From: UBA1206 sp045600105
GTDB lineage: Bacteria > Bacillota > Clostridia > Oscillospirales > CAG-382
Assembly: GCA_045600105.1 (NCBI GenBank)
Contig: JAZRXG010000021.1
Location: forward strand, 15,554-79,553
DNA: 64,000 nt
Reading direction: 5' to 3'
The translations under genes and the position numbers were made by a program. Below, piece after piece: positions 8,677-17,381 of the stretch. The notes beneath the pieces are model-generated. The model was not told where the DNA came from and ran no database searches. It was given only the letters and a program-made list of their open reading frames with translations. Each line of letters opens with the position of its first letter. The stretch's first letter is position 1.

Positions 8677-9306
8677 ATGGGAAAAGTAACAGTATTCGAT
8701 CATCCTCTCATCACTCATAAACTCACCATCATGCGTCAGAAGGACACGGGTTCCAAGGACTTCCGTGAGCTCCTCACCGAGATATCCATGCTCATGACCT
8801 ACGAGATCACCCGCAATCTTCCTCTCGAAGACGTCGAGATCGAAACTCCGATATGCAAATGCACGCAGAAGATGGTTTCGGGCAAAAAGCTCGCTATCAT
8901 CCCCATCCTCAGAGCAGGTCTCGGCATGGTAGACGGCTTCCTCACCGTATGCCCCGTTGCCAAAGTCGGCCACATGGGACTTTACCGCGATCCCGTCACC
9001 AAAGAGCCGCATCAGTATTATTTCAAGGCTCCCGCGGACATTGCCGAAAGACAGATAATCGTTCTTGACCCGATGCTCGCCACCGGCGGTTCCAGCATTG
9101 CCGCCATCAACGAGCTCAAGAAGATCGGCTGCAGGGATATTTCGCTCATGAACCTCGTTGCCGCTCCCGAAGGCGTCAAAGCCGTTACGGACGCTCATCC
9201 CGACGTGGACATCTTCGTTGCCGCAGTCGATGAAAAGCTCAACGAAAACGCCTACATCGTCCCCGGTCTCGGTGACGCCGGCGACAGAATTTTCGGCACG
9301 AAATAA
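8677..9306 (+). CDS. upp: Uracil phosphoribosyltransferase
   Basis: 209 residues, standard length. The PRPP-binding loop reads VLDPMLATGGSS, the flexible hood region includes IPILRAGLGMVDG, and the C-terminal uracil site is AYIVPGLGDAGDRIFGTK. The enzyme converts uracil and PRPP to UMP in pyrimidine salvage in the cytoplasm. gaagggg lies before the ATG. Its stop codon shares one base with the start of ung (TAATG), so the two are cotranslated; both act on uracil, though in different contexts. Confidence 0.97.
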   Translation: MGKVTVFDHPLITHKLTIMRQKDTGSKDFRELLTEISMLMTYEITRNLPLEDVEIETPICKCTQKMVSGKKLAIIPILRAGLGMVDGFLTVCPVAKVGHMGLYRDPVTKEPHQYYFKAPADIAERQIIVLDPMLATGGSSIAAINELKKIGCRDISLMNLVAAPEGVKAVTDAHPDVDIFVAAVDEKLNENAYIVPGLGDAGDRIFGTK

Positions 9307-9965
9307 TGGTAAACATCGGAAACCGCTGGGACGAACTTCTTTCTGAGGAGTTTGCTTCGGAAAATTACAAAAAGCTGCGCGAATTTCTCAAGGATGAATA
9401 CCGCCGTTTCACGGTCCACCCCGATATGTACGACATTTTCAACGCGTTCCGCTATACCGATTACGACGACGTCAGAGCCGTCATAATCGGGCAGGACCCG
9501 TACCACGGCGCAGGTCAGGCACACGGTCTTTCGTTTTCCGTCAAGGAGGGCGTTGAGATACCGCCGTCGCTCCGCAACATTTTCAAGGAGCTTCACGATG
9601 ACCTCGGCACGCCGATACCGCAGAGCGGCTGCCTTGAAAGATGGGCAAAATCGGGTGTGATGCTTCTGAACGCCGTTCTCACCGTCCGCGACGGAGAAGC
9701 CGGCAGCCACAGAAACAAGGGCTGGGAAGCCATCACCGACAAGGCGATAAAGGTGCTCAACGAACGCGAAAAACCGATAGTTTTTCTGCTTTGGGGGAAT
9801 TTTGCAAAAGAAAAACTGCCTCTCATAACGAATAAGCGTCACCTCGTGCTGACGGCTCCGCATCCCTCGCCTCTCTCGGCGTACTACGGATTTTTCGGAT
9901 GCAGACATTTTTCGAAATGCAACGATTTTTTAAGAAGCAGCGGACTTGACCCGATAGATTGGTAA
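9306..9965 (+). CDS. ung: Uracil-DNA glycosylase, family 1
   Basis: 219 residues. The water-activating motif GQDPYHGAGQAHGLSFSV and the catalytic His loop HPSPLSAYYGFFGCRHF are intact. The Leu-intercalation region is replaced by the family-typical HPSPLS form. It removes uracil from DNA at the first step of base-excision repair. It is the second gene of the upp-ung operon and is followed by a terminator. Confidence 0.97.
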   Translation: MVNIGNRWDELLSEEFASENYKKLREFLKDEYRRFTVHPDMYDIFNAFRYTDYDDVRAVIIGQDPYHGAGQAHGLSFSVKEGVEIPPSLRNIFKELHDDLGTPIPQSGCLERWAKSGVMLLNAVLTVRDGEAGSHRNKGWEAITDKAIKVLNEREKPIVFLLWGNFAKEKLPLITNKRHLVLTAPHPSPLSAYYGFFGCRHFSKCNDFLRSSGLDPIDW

Positions 9966-9969
9966 TTTT

Positions 9970-10000
9970 CAAGGACTCGCCTGCGGCGGGTCCTTGTTTT
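9970..10000 (+). terminator. Intrinsic terminator of upp-ung
   Basis: Hairpin caaggac...gtccttg with inner cgcc/ggcg pairs, followed by tttt. Confidence 0.85.
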
Positions 10001-10019
10001 ATAAACAGAGGTGTATTCA

Positions 10020-11252
10020 ATGAAAATGACAATAGGCGAGCCTCACGTCGTCGCTCAAAGCGCGAAAGAGCAGCTTATCGGCGGCGGATATCAGGACCCG
10101 CTCATCAGATGCCGCGACGGAAAGCTCTATCTGCGTTTCAGCGCGAGAATGGACAACTTCTCCACCTTCGGCAAGGAAGACGGCAACCCGCTTTTCACGT
10201 CGTCCGACATGGGCGAAACGTGGGTCAGGTCGTTTGACCTCGACGACTGGATAAGGGCGGCGTCTCCGCTCGGAAACGGCGACAGGCTGCAGATGTGCGA
10301 ATATTCCACCATCTACGACTTCCCCGCTCTCCCCAAAGCGGATGAAGACAGAAAGAACATCTCGTATTGCTGCGGAAGAAGAACCGTCTACACCGTTGAC
10401 GAGCTCGTTCCGTATCTCGGTGACAGGATCGCAAAAGAATTTGCGGCGAAACGCATAAAAAGCGGAGACGATACGCCGTATGCCGAAAAATGCAGGGTGA
10501 TATGGAAGAACATGGACGTAAGCTGCTTCGACGCTTTCGATCCGCCTTTCATCAAGCGTCATTTCGGGATGCGGTATTACACCGACAAAAACGGAGTCCT
10601 CTGGATGCCGCTCTCGGGCGGATACGTCAAGGACGACGGAAAAATGGGGTCGAGACGTGCGTGCATAAGTCTGCTCAGAAGCGATGATAACGGACATACA
10701 TGGAACTATACCGGAACCGTCGCGTATAAAGAAGAATACAACATCCCGAGCGCAAAGGACGTCGAAGGCTTTTTTGAAGCGGCGGTGCTTTTTGCCGATA
10801 ACGGCGACATCGTGCTCATAATGCGTTCGGGCTCGCTCTGCCCGTACGACATCGGCGACAAGGACCACCCCGCCCCGAAAATGTATTCCGCACGTTCTTC
10901 CGACGGCGGAAAAACGTGGAAGGAACCCGAAGTTTTCCACGACTACGGCGTGTTCCCGCGTGCGGTACAGCTCGGCTGCGGAGCGTCGCTCATGACGTCG
11001 GGACGTCCCGGCGTTTACGTGAGAGCGTCGTACGACAAAAACCTTTATGAATGGGAAGACATCGAGCCGATACTCACCGTTCCCGAAGACGAGATATATA
11101 CCGGATATTTCAGATACAGCTGCGCGAACAACGATCTGTGCGTCTTCGACGACAACACCGCGTTCCTCGCGTACAGCGATTTTACCATGAACGACGAAAA
11201 CGGCGACCGCGCCAAGTCCATCGTGGTGAGGAAGATAACGTTTGAGCATTAA
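10020..11252 (+). CDS. Sialidase-like (BNR/Asp-box) beta-propeller protein
   Basis: 410 residues starting at the ATG 10020; agaggtg lies 6 bases upstream, which rules out the GTG at 10011. Three Asp-box motifs (SSDMGETW, SDDNGHTW, SSDGGKTW) mark propeller blades of the sialidase fold. It has no signal peptide or membrane helix, so it is cytoplasmic or not exported by Sec. Substrate could be an imported sialylated oligosaccharide, but many BNR proteins are not sialidases. The Arg triad cannot be assigned with confidence from sequence alone. It stands as a single gene between two terminators. Confidence 0.65.
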   Translation: MKMTIGEPHVVAQSAKEQLIGGGYQDPLIRCRDGKLYLRFSARMDNFSTFGKEDGNPLFTSSDMGETWVRSFDLDDWIRAASPLGNGDRLQMCEYSTIYDFPALPKADEDRKNISYCCGRRTVYTVDELVPYLGDRIAKEFAAKRIKSGDDTPYAEKCRVIWKNMDVSCFDAFDPPFIKRHFGMRYYTDKNGVLWMPLSGGYVKDDGKMGSRRACISLLRSDDNGHTWNYTGTVAYKEEYNIPSAKDVEGFFEAAVLFADNGDIVLIMRSGSLCPYDIGDKDHPAPKMYSARSSDGGKTWKEPEVFHDYGVFPRAVQLGCGASLMTSGRPGVYVRASYDKNLYEWEDIEPILTVPEDEIYTGYFRYSCANNDLCVFDDNTAFLAYSDFTMNDENGDRAKSIVVRKITFEH

Positions 11253-11261
11253 GCAAAAGAT

Positions 11262-11295
11262 GAACGGACTTTCGCAAGAAAGTCCGTTCCTTTTA
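11262..11295 (+). terminator. Intrinsic terminator of the sialidase-like gene
   Basis: 12-bp stem gaacggactttc/gaaagtccgttc with a gcaa tetraloop, then c and tttt. Confidence 0.92.
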
Positions 11296-11332
11296 ATTGC
11301 AAATCGAAAATGTCAAATTACAAATTAATGAA

Positions 11333-11360
11333 GATTTCCGCACGGAACCGTGCGGAAATC
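11333..11360. repeat. Perfect intergenic palindrome
   Basis: gatttccgcacgg, two A, ccgtgcggaaatc: 13-bp perfect stem without a T run. Its gatttccgc core recurs in terminator hairpins near 30411 and 50410. The flanking 11296-11389 is otherwise AT-rich with no gene visible. Confidence 0.7.
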
Positions 11361-11389
11361 AACCGAAACTATTAACTTATAGTTTATAA

Positions 11390-12214
11390 TTATAAGTTTT
11401 CAATTCCGTCCACCGCCGCCCAGGTGTTGACGCCCGCGAGGAGAACGGCTTTTTCGCCTCCCTTGAGCACTTCTTTGCCGCCGAGCGACGTCTGCAGGAC
11501 CGTCCACGTCCCTTTCTTTACGTATTCGGGTATCTTCGGTCCGTCTTTCCAGTAAGTGACGGCGCCGCTTCTGAAACGTACCCTGTCGCCGACGGCGTAC
11601 TCTTTTTCAAAGTACCCCTCGTCGAGGTCGACGCTTCCGTCTATCCCGTCGACCTTTCCGCGGTCGCTCCACTGATACATAACGATGTGCGGCACGTCGG
11701 GCTTGGGGGTCGGTGACGGAGTCGTGCGGTAGGTCGCGTACCAGACGCCGAGGTCGGAAAGCGCCGACAGATCGAGATAGTTGGTCCTGAAATCGTTGTT
11801 GGTGTAGACGACGGGAGTGAATCCCGCTTCCTTCACCATATCGGCAAAAAGCCGCACGAACGCCGTATTCTGTGCCTTCGTGAGCTTTTTGTACCGCGCG
11901 TCCTCGATATCGCAGGCGCAGAACAGCCCCACGTTCCCGCGGAAACGCGACACGACGCCGATAAAATAATTGGTTTCGAGTTCGACCTCCCTTTCGGTGA
12001 CTCCCGTGAGGAAATGATACGCCCCGCACTTTATGCCGTTTTCGGCAGCGCCCTTTACGTTGCGTATAAACGCCGTGTCGGTGAACGGACAGACCGCGTT
12101 TTCCCTCACAAGACAGCCTTGGCTCGCCTTGATCATGGCGAATCCGATACCGTCGTTTTTTACTTTTTTCCAATTTATATCTCCCTGATAGTGAGATACG
12201 TCAATGCCTTTTAT
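11390..12214 (-). CDS. GH25 lysozyme (Chalaropsis type), apparent ATA start
   Basis: 274 residues if translation begins at the ATA codon at 12214. That frame reads (M)KGIDVSHYQGDINWKK, which contains the family's first catalytic-site Asp. An aaggagg site sits 9 bases upstream and no ATG, GTG or TTG exists in frame between it and a stop. The later ATG at 12136 would delete the Asp. The DIE-type motif CACDIEDAR and the YQWSDRGKVDGIDGSVDLD end of the barrel are present. A C-terminal SH3-like tail of about 70 residues probably binds the wall. There is no signal peptide, as in phage endolysins. It cleaves the MurNAc-GlcNAc bond of peptidoglycan. It could be a domesticated phage lysin, but no other phage gene is nearby. 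Confidence 0.85.
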   Translation of the reverse strand: MKGIDVSHYQGDINWKKVKNDGIGFAMIKASQGCLVRENAVCPFTDTAFIRNVKGAAENGIKCGAYHFLTGVTEREVELETNYFIGVVSRFRGNVGLFCACDIEDARYKKLTKAQNTAFVRLFADMVKEAGFTPVVYTNNDFRTNYLDLSALSDLGVWYATYRTTPSPTPKPDVPHIVMYQWSDRGKVDGIDGSVDLDEGYFEKEYAVGDRVRFRSGAVTYWKDGPKIPEYVKKGTWTVLQTSLGGKEVLKGGEKAVLLAGVNTWAAVDGIENL

Positions 12215-12247
12215 AACAAAGCACCTCCTTCACCATCAGTATATCAC

Positions 12248-12275
12248 AAAAGAGCGGACTTGGATGTCCGCTCTT
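12248..12275 (-). terminator. Hairpin terminator between hflX and the GH25 gene
   Basis: aaagagcggac/gtccgctcttt with a 6-base loop and a short T run on the minus strand. It lies only 18 bases before the GH25 ribosome binding site, so GH25 expression may rely on readthrough. Confidence 0.75.
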
Positions 12276-12288
12276 TGTACGCAATTTT

Positions 12289-13572
12289 TCAGTTATTCTG
12301 CACAAAACGCGCAAAGCGCATTTCGGCTTCCTTTTCGACCGTCGCGGTGACTATCGCGCCGTCGGCGGTGTATTCGGTGCCGATCACCGCGGACATACGG
12401 AAAAGGCGGTTCATTTCTCCCGCGTCAGTGTGCGGGAAGAAGAAGCGCAGCGTCTTTCTGCCGCCGTCGATGACTTCCTTTATCCTTGCGAGCAGGTCAT
12501 TTACTCCGTCGCCGGTACGCGCCGAAACGCAGACGGCGTCAGGCATCATGAACTCGGTGTCAACGGCGTTGTCGCACTTGTTATAGCACCATATTATCTC
12601 TTTTTCGCCGCCCGAAAGCTCGTTGACGAGTTCAAGGGTGACGTTCTTTTTGCGCGTTCTTTCGGAGTCGTCCTCGGACGCGTCGATAAGGCAGACGATG
12701 ACGTCGGCGTAGCGTATCTCCTCGAGTGTCGAGCGGAACGCCTTGACAAGGTGCGTCGGCAGCCTGTCGATGAACCCGACCGTGTCGGTGAGCAGCACGT
12801 CGGTACCGTCGGGAAGCGTCAGTTTTCTTGTGGTGGGGTCGAGGGTGGCGAACAGCTTGTCTTCAGAAAGCACGCCCGCGCCCGTAAGGTAGTTGAGCAG
12901 CGTCGACTTGCCCGCGTTGGTGTAGCCGGCGATCGCCACGGTCTTCATGCCGTTGCGTTCCCTGCCCTTGCGTTTGACTTCGGACGTTCTCTCAAGTTCT
13001 TTGAGATGCTCGTTGAGCGCGTCGATGCGTCTCTGCAGGTGGCGTCTGTCGGTCTCGAGCTGGGATTCGCCGGGGCCTCGCGTGCCGATGCCGCCGCCGA
13101 GACGCGAAAGCATCCTGCCTTTGCCCATGATACGCGGCGCGGTATAGCGCAGGCAGGCGATCTCGACCTGAAGCTTTCCTTCGCCCGTGACCGCGTGAAG
13201 CGCGAATATATCGAGGATGAGCATCGTTCTGTCGATGACTCTGACGTCGAGCGCGTCCTCGAGATTCTTTATCTGCGACGGCGACAGCTCGTTGTCGAAT
13301 ATCGCCATTGAAATACCGCCGTCGTTTTTGATATACTCTGCGATCTCTTCGCATTTTCCTTTGCCGATAAAGGTCTTGTTGTCGGGCGACGGACGCGCCT
13401 GCACCACGCGCAGCACCGCTTCTCCGCCCGCCGTGTCGAGGAGCCGTTCAAGCTCGTCGAGCGACGTTTCGACCTCTTTTTCGGTCATTTCCGGGAGAAA
13501 AAGCGACACGAGGACCGCCTTGGTCTTTTCGCCTTCTTCTCCCGACGTAATTATTTTTTCGATTTCCGCCAT
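12289..13572 (-). CDS. hflX: GTPase HflX
   Basis: 427 residues. The N-terminal HflX domain carries FIGKGKCEEI and FDNELSPSQIKNLE. The Gly-rich linker GRMLSRLGGGIGTRGPGESQLE is diagnostic. The GTPase domain has P-loop GYTNAGKST, switch motif DTVGFI and NKCD (guanine specificity). HflX binds 50S or 70S ribosomes and splits stalled ones under heat or antibiotic stress. It lies immediately after the rpmE terminator and is preceded by ggaggtg. Confidence 0.96.
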   Translation of the reverse strand: MAEIEKIITSGEEGEKTKAVLVSLFLPEMTEKEVETSLDELERLLDTAGGEAVLRVVQARPSPDNKTFIGKGKCEEIAEYIKNDGGISMAIFDNELSPSQIKNLEDALDVRVIDRTMLILDIFALHAVTGEGKLQVEIACLRYTAPRIMGKGRMLSRLGGGIGTRGPGESQLETDRRHLQRRIDALNEHLKELERTSEVKRKGRERNGMKTVAIAGYTNAGKSTLLNYLTGAGVLSEDKLFATLDPTTRKLTLPDGTDVLLTDTVGFIDRLPTHLVKAFRSTLEEIRYADVIVCLIDASEDDSERTRKKNVTLELVNELSGGEKEIIWCYNKCDNAVDTEFMMPDAVCVSARTGDGVNDLLARIKEVIDGGRKTLRFFFPHTDAGEMNRLFRMSAVIGTEYTADGAIVTATVEKEAEMRFARFVQNN

Positions 13573-13607
13573 AAATTCACCTCCGATTTATACGGTAAGC
13601 ACATAAG

Positions 13608-13648
13608 CACATAAAAAAACAGCACGGCTGTTGATGACAACAGCCGTG
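13608..13648 (-). terminator. Intrinsic terminator of rpmE
   Basis: Stem cacggctgttg/caacagccgtg with a 4-base loop, followed on the minus strand by ctg and seven T. Confidence 0.92.
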
Positions 13649-13660
13649 AAGATACGCAAT

Positions 13661-13861
13661 TCAGTTGAGGTTGAATTTCTTTTTGAATTTATCAACGCGT
13701 CCGCCCGCATCGACAAACTTCTGTTTGCCGGTGAAGAAGGGATGGCATTTAGCGCATATATCAACCTTTATGGAGTCTTTGCAGGAATATGTTTTATATT
13801 CTTCGCCGCAAGCGCATCTGACAACTGTTTCCTTGAATTCAGGATGGATTCCGGATTTCAT
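13661..13861 (-). CDS. rpmE: 50S ribosomal protein L31 (zinc-binding form)
   Basis: 66 residues starting MKSGIHPEF, the usual L31 start, with gaggga upstream. Zinc ligands are visible as CxC in VRCACGEEY and CAKC in DICAKCHPFFTG. L31 bridges the two ribosomal subunits, and its zinc-bound form is swapped for a Cys-free paralogue under zinc starvation in many Firmicutes. It has its own promoter and terminator between prfA and hflX. Confidence 0.97.
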   Translation of the reverse strand: MKSGIHPEFKETVVRCACGEEYKTYSCKDSIKVDICAKCHPFFTGKQKFVDAGGRVDKFKKKFNLN

Positions 13862-13914
13862 CTTCGTTTTCCCTCGCTTTCTTGTACGCACAACATATTG
13901 TTCACGCAAAGTAT

Positions 13915-13943
13915 AGTATATCACACAGTTTTTTATATTGCAA
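13915..13943 (-). promoter_or_regulatory. Sigma-A promoter of rpmE
   Basis: Minus strand TTGCAA, 17-base spacer, TATACT. Confidence 0.75.
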
Positions 13944-13981
13944 GTGTTTTTTTCAATTTTTTCAAAATATTTTGAACTTTT

Positions 13982-15052
13982 TTATTCTTCGCCTTCGGCG
14001 GCAAGCTTCGCTGCCCTGTCGGCGGTGATAAGACCGTCTATCATCTCGTCCATTTTGCCGTTGAGGAAGGCTTCGAGCTGATATATCGTGAGCCCGATGC
14101 GGTGATCGGTGACGCGTCCCTGCGGATAGTTGTAGGTGCGTATCCTTTCGCTTCGGTCGCCGGTACCGACCTGACTGCGTCTTTCGGAAGCGATGGCGCT
14201 TTCGCGCTTTTCTTTTTCAAGTGCGGCAAGCCTGCTCTTCATGACCTTGAGCGCCTTGTCCTTGTTCTTCATCTGGCTTCGCTCGTCCTGACAGTCGACC
14301 ACCGTTCCCGTGGGGATGTGTATGATGCGGATGGCGGATTCGGTTTTGTTGACGTGCTGACCGCCCGCTCCCGACGAACGGTGAGTGGTTATTTCAAGCT
14401 CATCCATATTCAGTTCAAAGTCAACATCCTCTACTTCGGGGAGCACCGCGACGGTAGCGGTGGAAGTCTGTATCCTGCCCTGCGATTCGGTCTCGGGGAC
14501 TCGCTGTACACGGTGAACACCCGATTCAAACTTAAAGCGTGAATACGCGCCGTCGCCGATGACCATGAACGAAACCTCCTTCATTCCGCCGAGTTCGGTC
14601 TCGTTGGTGTAAAGCAGCTCGCATTTGAAGCCCGCCTGTTCGGCGTACATATTGTACATACGGTAGAGGACGTAGGCGAAAAGGCACGCTTCTTCGCCGC
14701 CCGCTCCGGCACGTATCTCGATGATGACGTTCTTTTCGTCGTTGGGGTCGACGGGAAGCAGCATTATGCGAAGCTCGTCGTGGACTCTTTTCAGCGTTTC
14801 CTCGGCTTCGTCAAACTCGTTCTTTGCAAGCTCCTTCATTTCGGGGTCGTCGGACGACATGAGCTCGAGCGCGTCCGCCTTGACGGAAAGAGCGCTCTTG
14901 TACTCACGGTATTTTTCGACTATCGGGGATATCTGCTTGTATTCCTTCATAAGCGCCGTATACCCGGCAAGATCGGAAACGACCTCGGGGTCGGCAAGGC
15001 GCGATTCGGTGTCGATAAGTTTTTTTTCGATTTGTACGAGTTTTTCAAACAT
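13982..15052 (-). CDS. prfA: Peptide chain release factor 1
   Basis: 356 residues. The stop-codon recognition loop reads RVPETESQGRIQT, with PET in place of the common PAT. The GGQ peptidyl-hydrolysis motif is in SSGAGGQHVNKTESA. It releases peptides at UAA and UAG. The gene lies upstream of rpmE, a common Firmicute arrangement, and divergent from the S1-domain gene. Confidence 0.97.
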   Translation of the reverse strand: MFEKLVQIEKKLIDTESRLADPEVVSDLAGYTALMKEYKQISPIVEKYREYKSALSVKADALELMSSDDPEMKELAKNEFDEAEETLKRVHDELRIMLLPVDPNDEKNVIIEIRAGAGGEEACLFAYVLYRMYNMYAEQAGFKCELLYTNETELGGMKEVSFMVIGDGAYSRFKFESGVHRVQRVPETESQGRIQTSTATVAVLPEVEDVDFELNMDELEITTHRSSGAGGQHVNKTESAIRIIHIPTGTVVDCQDERSQMKNKDKALKVMKSRLAALEKEKRESAIASERRSQVGTGDRSERIRTYNYPQGRVTDHRIGLTIYQLEAFLNGKMDEMIDGLITADRAAKLAAEGEE

Positions 15053-15125
15053 ACCGGCGTGATTCCTTTCGTATATATGGATTCGTAGGGACTTCCCTAA
15101 CGTTTGAAATATGGAGTGAAAATCA

Positions 15126-16073
15126 ATGAAAAACAGCGCATATCCGCCCGAAGGCGGGCTTTACGGCGAACAGAGCGTTAAAGATTACTGCCGTTCTCTT
15201 TCGTCGCTTGAAAAAGCGAAGGAAAGCGGCGTCATCCTCGAAGGCAAGGCGTTCCGCTGCAGCGAGGAGCACGACCTCTACGTCAGACTGAAAAGCGGCA
15301 TCGTCGGCGTCATCCCGTTTGAGGAATGCACGTCGCGCACGGTACGCGAAAGCGCCCGCGAGATCGCCGCGATAAGCCGCGTCGGCAAATACGTCTGCTT
15401 CAAGGTGACCGACACCCGCGGCAGCATCCCCGTCTTCTCACGTCGGGAAGCGCAGGAGGAATGTATGGAAAACTGCGTTTCGCGTTTTGAGTCCGGCGAC
15501 GTCATCGACGCGGTAGTCACGCACATGGAGCCGTTCGGGGCGTTCTGCGACGTTGGCTGCGGCATAATATCGCTGCTGCCGATAGACTCGATGTCGGTGT
15601 CACGCATTTCTCACCCTCGCGACAGATTTTACGCGTCGCAGCGCATCAAAGCCGTCATACGCACGCCGTACGACGAAAACGGCAGAGTCACGCTGACACA
15701 CAAGGAGCTGCTCGGAACGTGGGAAGAGAACGCAGCGCGTTTTTCGCCGTGTCAGGCAGTGACCGGAAAAGTCAGGTCTATTGAAAAATACGGCATTTTC
15801 GTGGAACTCGCCCCGAATCTGGCGGGGCTTGCCGAGTACGCCGAAGGGTACGAGGTCGGCGACACGGTCTCGGTCTACATAAAGAGCGTCATTCCGCAGA
15901 AAATGAAGGTGAAGCTCATCATCATCGACAAAGCCGAGAACGAAAAACCGGATTTCGCGTACGAATACGTTATCCCGTCCGAAAGGCTCGAACGCTGGGT
16001 ATATTCGCCGCGCGACAGTTTCAAGACCGTGGAAACGGTGTTTCAGAACACGAATTCGAACTGGATGCCGTAA
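15126..16073 (+). CDS. S1-domain RNA-binding protein
   Basis: 315 residues with three recognisable OB/S1 folds: around 35-95 (GKAFRCSEEHDLYVRLKSGIVG), 120-190 (VIDAVVTHMEPFGAFCDVGC) and 220-270 (VTGKVRSIEKYGIFVELAPN). The last ends in VSVYIKSVIPQKMKVKLIII, the typical strand 4-5 of S1. It resembles the short RpsA-like proteins of Firmicutes rather than full S1. It probably binds mRNA or the ribosome. Its last 31 bases overlap the 3' end of obgE on the opposite strand. Confidence 0.8.
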   Translation: MKNSAYPPEGGLYGEQSVKDYCRSLSSLEKAKESGVILEGKAFRCSEEHDLYVRLKSGIVGVIPFEECTSRTVRESAREIAAISRVGKYVCFKVTDTRGSIPVFSRREAQEECMENCVSRFESGDVIDAVVTHMEPFGAFCDVGCGIISLLPIDSMSVSRISHPRDRFYASQRIKAVIRTPYDENGRVTLTHKELLGTWEENAARFSPCQAVTGKVRSIEKYGIFVELAPNLAGLAEYAEGYEVGDTVSVYIKSVIPQKMKVKLIIIDKAENEKPDFAYEYVIPSERLERWVYSPRDSFKTVETVFQNTNSNWMP

Positions 16074-17302
16074 ATATCGACGGTGTCGTTTTCGTGGATG
16101 CCTTTTGCTTCGAGAGCGTCGATAACGCCGTATTCACGAAGCATACGCTGGAAATATGCAAGCGATTCCCTGTCGTCGAAATTGATGTTCTCGCAAAGCC
16201 TCACGAGTTTTCCGCCCGTGACGACGTAGGTTCCGTTCACGTTCTTTACGGTGATGGGCTCGTCTTCTTCCTCGATCTCGTAGTATTCCCTTTCGTAAAC
16301 GACGGGAGGAGGAAGAAGCGCGACTTCCTTTGATATCTCCTCAAGAAGCTCGTCGAGTCCTTCACCGATACCGGCGGAAATAAGGAACACCTTCTGCTTT
16401 TTGCGGGAAGCGTAGGCTTTTATCTTTTTGTATACTTCCTCGTCATACCCCTCGTCGATCTTGTTCGCGGCAAGTATCTGTTTGCGCGATGCAAGCTCGG
16501 GGGAATACTTTTTGAGTTCTTTGTTTATCTGTTTGATGTCTTCGAGCGGGTCGCTTCTTTCGGAAGCGGAGATATCGAAAACGTGGACGAGCAGTCTGCA
16601 TCTTTCGATGTGGCGCAGGAATTCGTGACCGAGTCCCTTGCCTTCGGAAGCGCCCTCGACAAGTCCCGGGATATCCGCCATGATGAAGTTCTTTTCATAA
16701 GCCGAAATTACGCCGAGGTTGGGCGACAGAGTGGTGAAATGATAGTCGGCGATCTTGGGACGCGCCGACGACACCATGGAAAGAATGGTGGATTTGCCCA
16801 CGTTCGGGTAGCCGATGAGGCCTACGTCGGCAAGCATTTTGAGCTCGAGAGTGAGATTATATTCCTCGCCCTCGCGTCCGACCTTGGCAAAATGCGGGGT
16901 CTGACGGGTAGCAGTGGCAAAATGGGTGTTGCCCCAGCCGCCCTTGCCGCCGTGAGCGATGATGAAATCGTTCCCGTCGGACATATCGTGGATTATCTTT
17001 CCGCTTTCCTTGTGGCGTATTATCGTTCCGCGGGGAACCTTGAGGATTATGTCTTCCCCGTTCTTGCCGTGAAATTTCTTGTTGGCACCGTTATCGCCGT
17101 TTTTGGCGATGAACTTGCGGTGATATTTATAGGCGAAAAGCGTGCTGTCGCCGTCTTCGACCGAAAAAATGACGTCGCCGCCCTTTCCGCCGTCGCCGCC
17201 GTCGGGCCCTCCGTGGGACACGTATTTTTCGCGTCTGAACGAAATGGAGCCGTCGCCGCCTTTGCCGGCTTTGACGTAAATATCCACTTTATCTATGAAC
17301 AT
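16043..17302 (-). CDS. obgE: GTPase ObgE/CgtA
   Basis: 419 residues. The Gly-rich Obg fold is at 1-158 (GGPDGGDGGKGGDV), the G domain has P-loop GYPNVGKST, switch II DIPGLVEGAS and NKID, and a C-terminal OCT domain runs from about 340 to the end. It assists 50S assembly and links growth to GTP and ppGpp levels. It is the last gene of the rplU-prp-rpmA-obgE operon, separated from rpmA by a hairpin. The stop overlaps the convergent S1-domain gene. Confidence 0.97.
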   Translation of the reverse strand: MFIDKVDIYVKAGKGGDGSISFRREKYVSHGGPDGGDGGKGGDVIFSVEDGDSTLFAYKYHRKFIAKNGDNGANKKFHGKNGEDIILKVPRGTIIRHKESGKIIHDMSDGNDFIIAHGGKGGWGNTHFATATRQTPHFAKVGREGEEYNLTLELKMLADVGLIGYPNVGKSTILSMVSSARPKIADYHFTTLSPNLGVISAYEKNFIMADIPGLVEGASEGKGLGHEFLRHIERCRLLVHVFDISASERSDPLEDIKQINKELKKYSPELASRKQILAANKIDEGYDEEVYKKIKAYASRKKQKVFLISAGIGEGLDELLEEISKEVALLPPPVVYEREYYEIEEEDEPITVKNVNGTYVVTGGKLVRLCENINFDDRESLAYFQRMLREYGVIDALEAKGIHENDTVDIYGIQFEFVF

Positions 17303-17333
17303 ACCTCAGACCTCCTTTATGTGTTTGCAAGCA

Positions 17334-17370
17334 CAAAAAAAGAGCATACTGCGCCGCAGCATACTCTTTC
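17334..17370 (-). terminator. Hairpin between rpmA and obgE
   Basis: aaagag...ctcttt with an inner ctgc/gcag stem, followed on the minus strand by a run of seven T. It likely lowers obgE expression relative to the ribosomal genes. Confidence 0.75.
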
Positions 17371-17381
17371 CGTTTGATTTA

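Noticed and set aside
10011..10019. GTG at 10011 as start of the sialidase-like gene
   Set aside because: It lies inside the agaggtg ribosome binding site of the ATG at 10020.
11390..12300. Prophage remnant around the GH25 gene
   Set aside because: No holin, tail or integrase gene, attachment site or composition shift was seen; a lone lysin-like gene is not enough.
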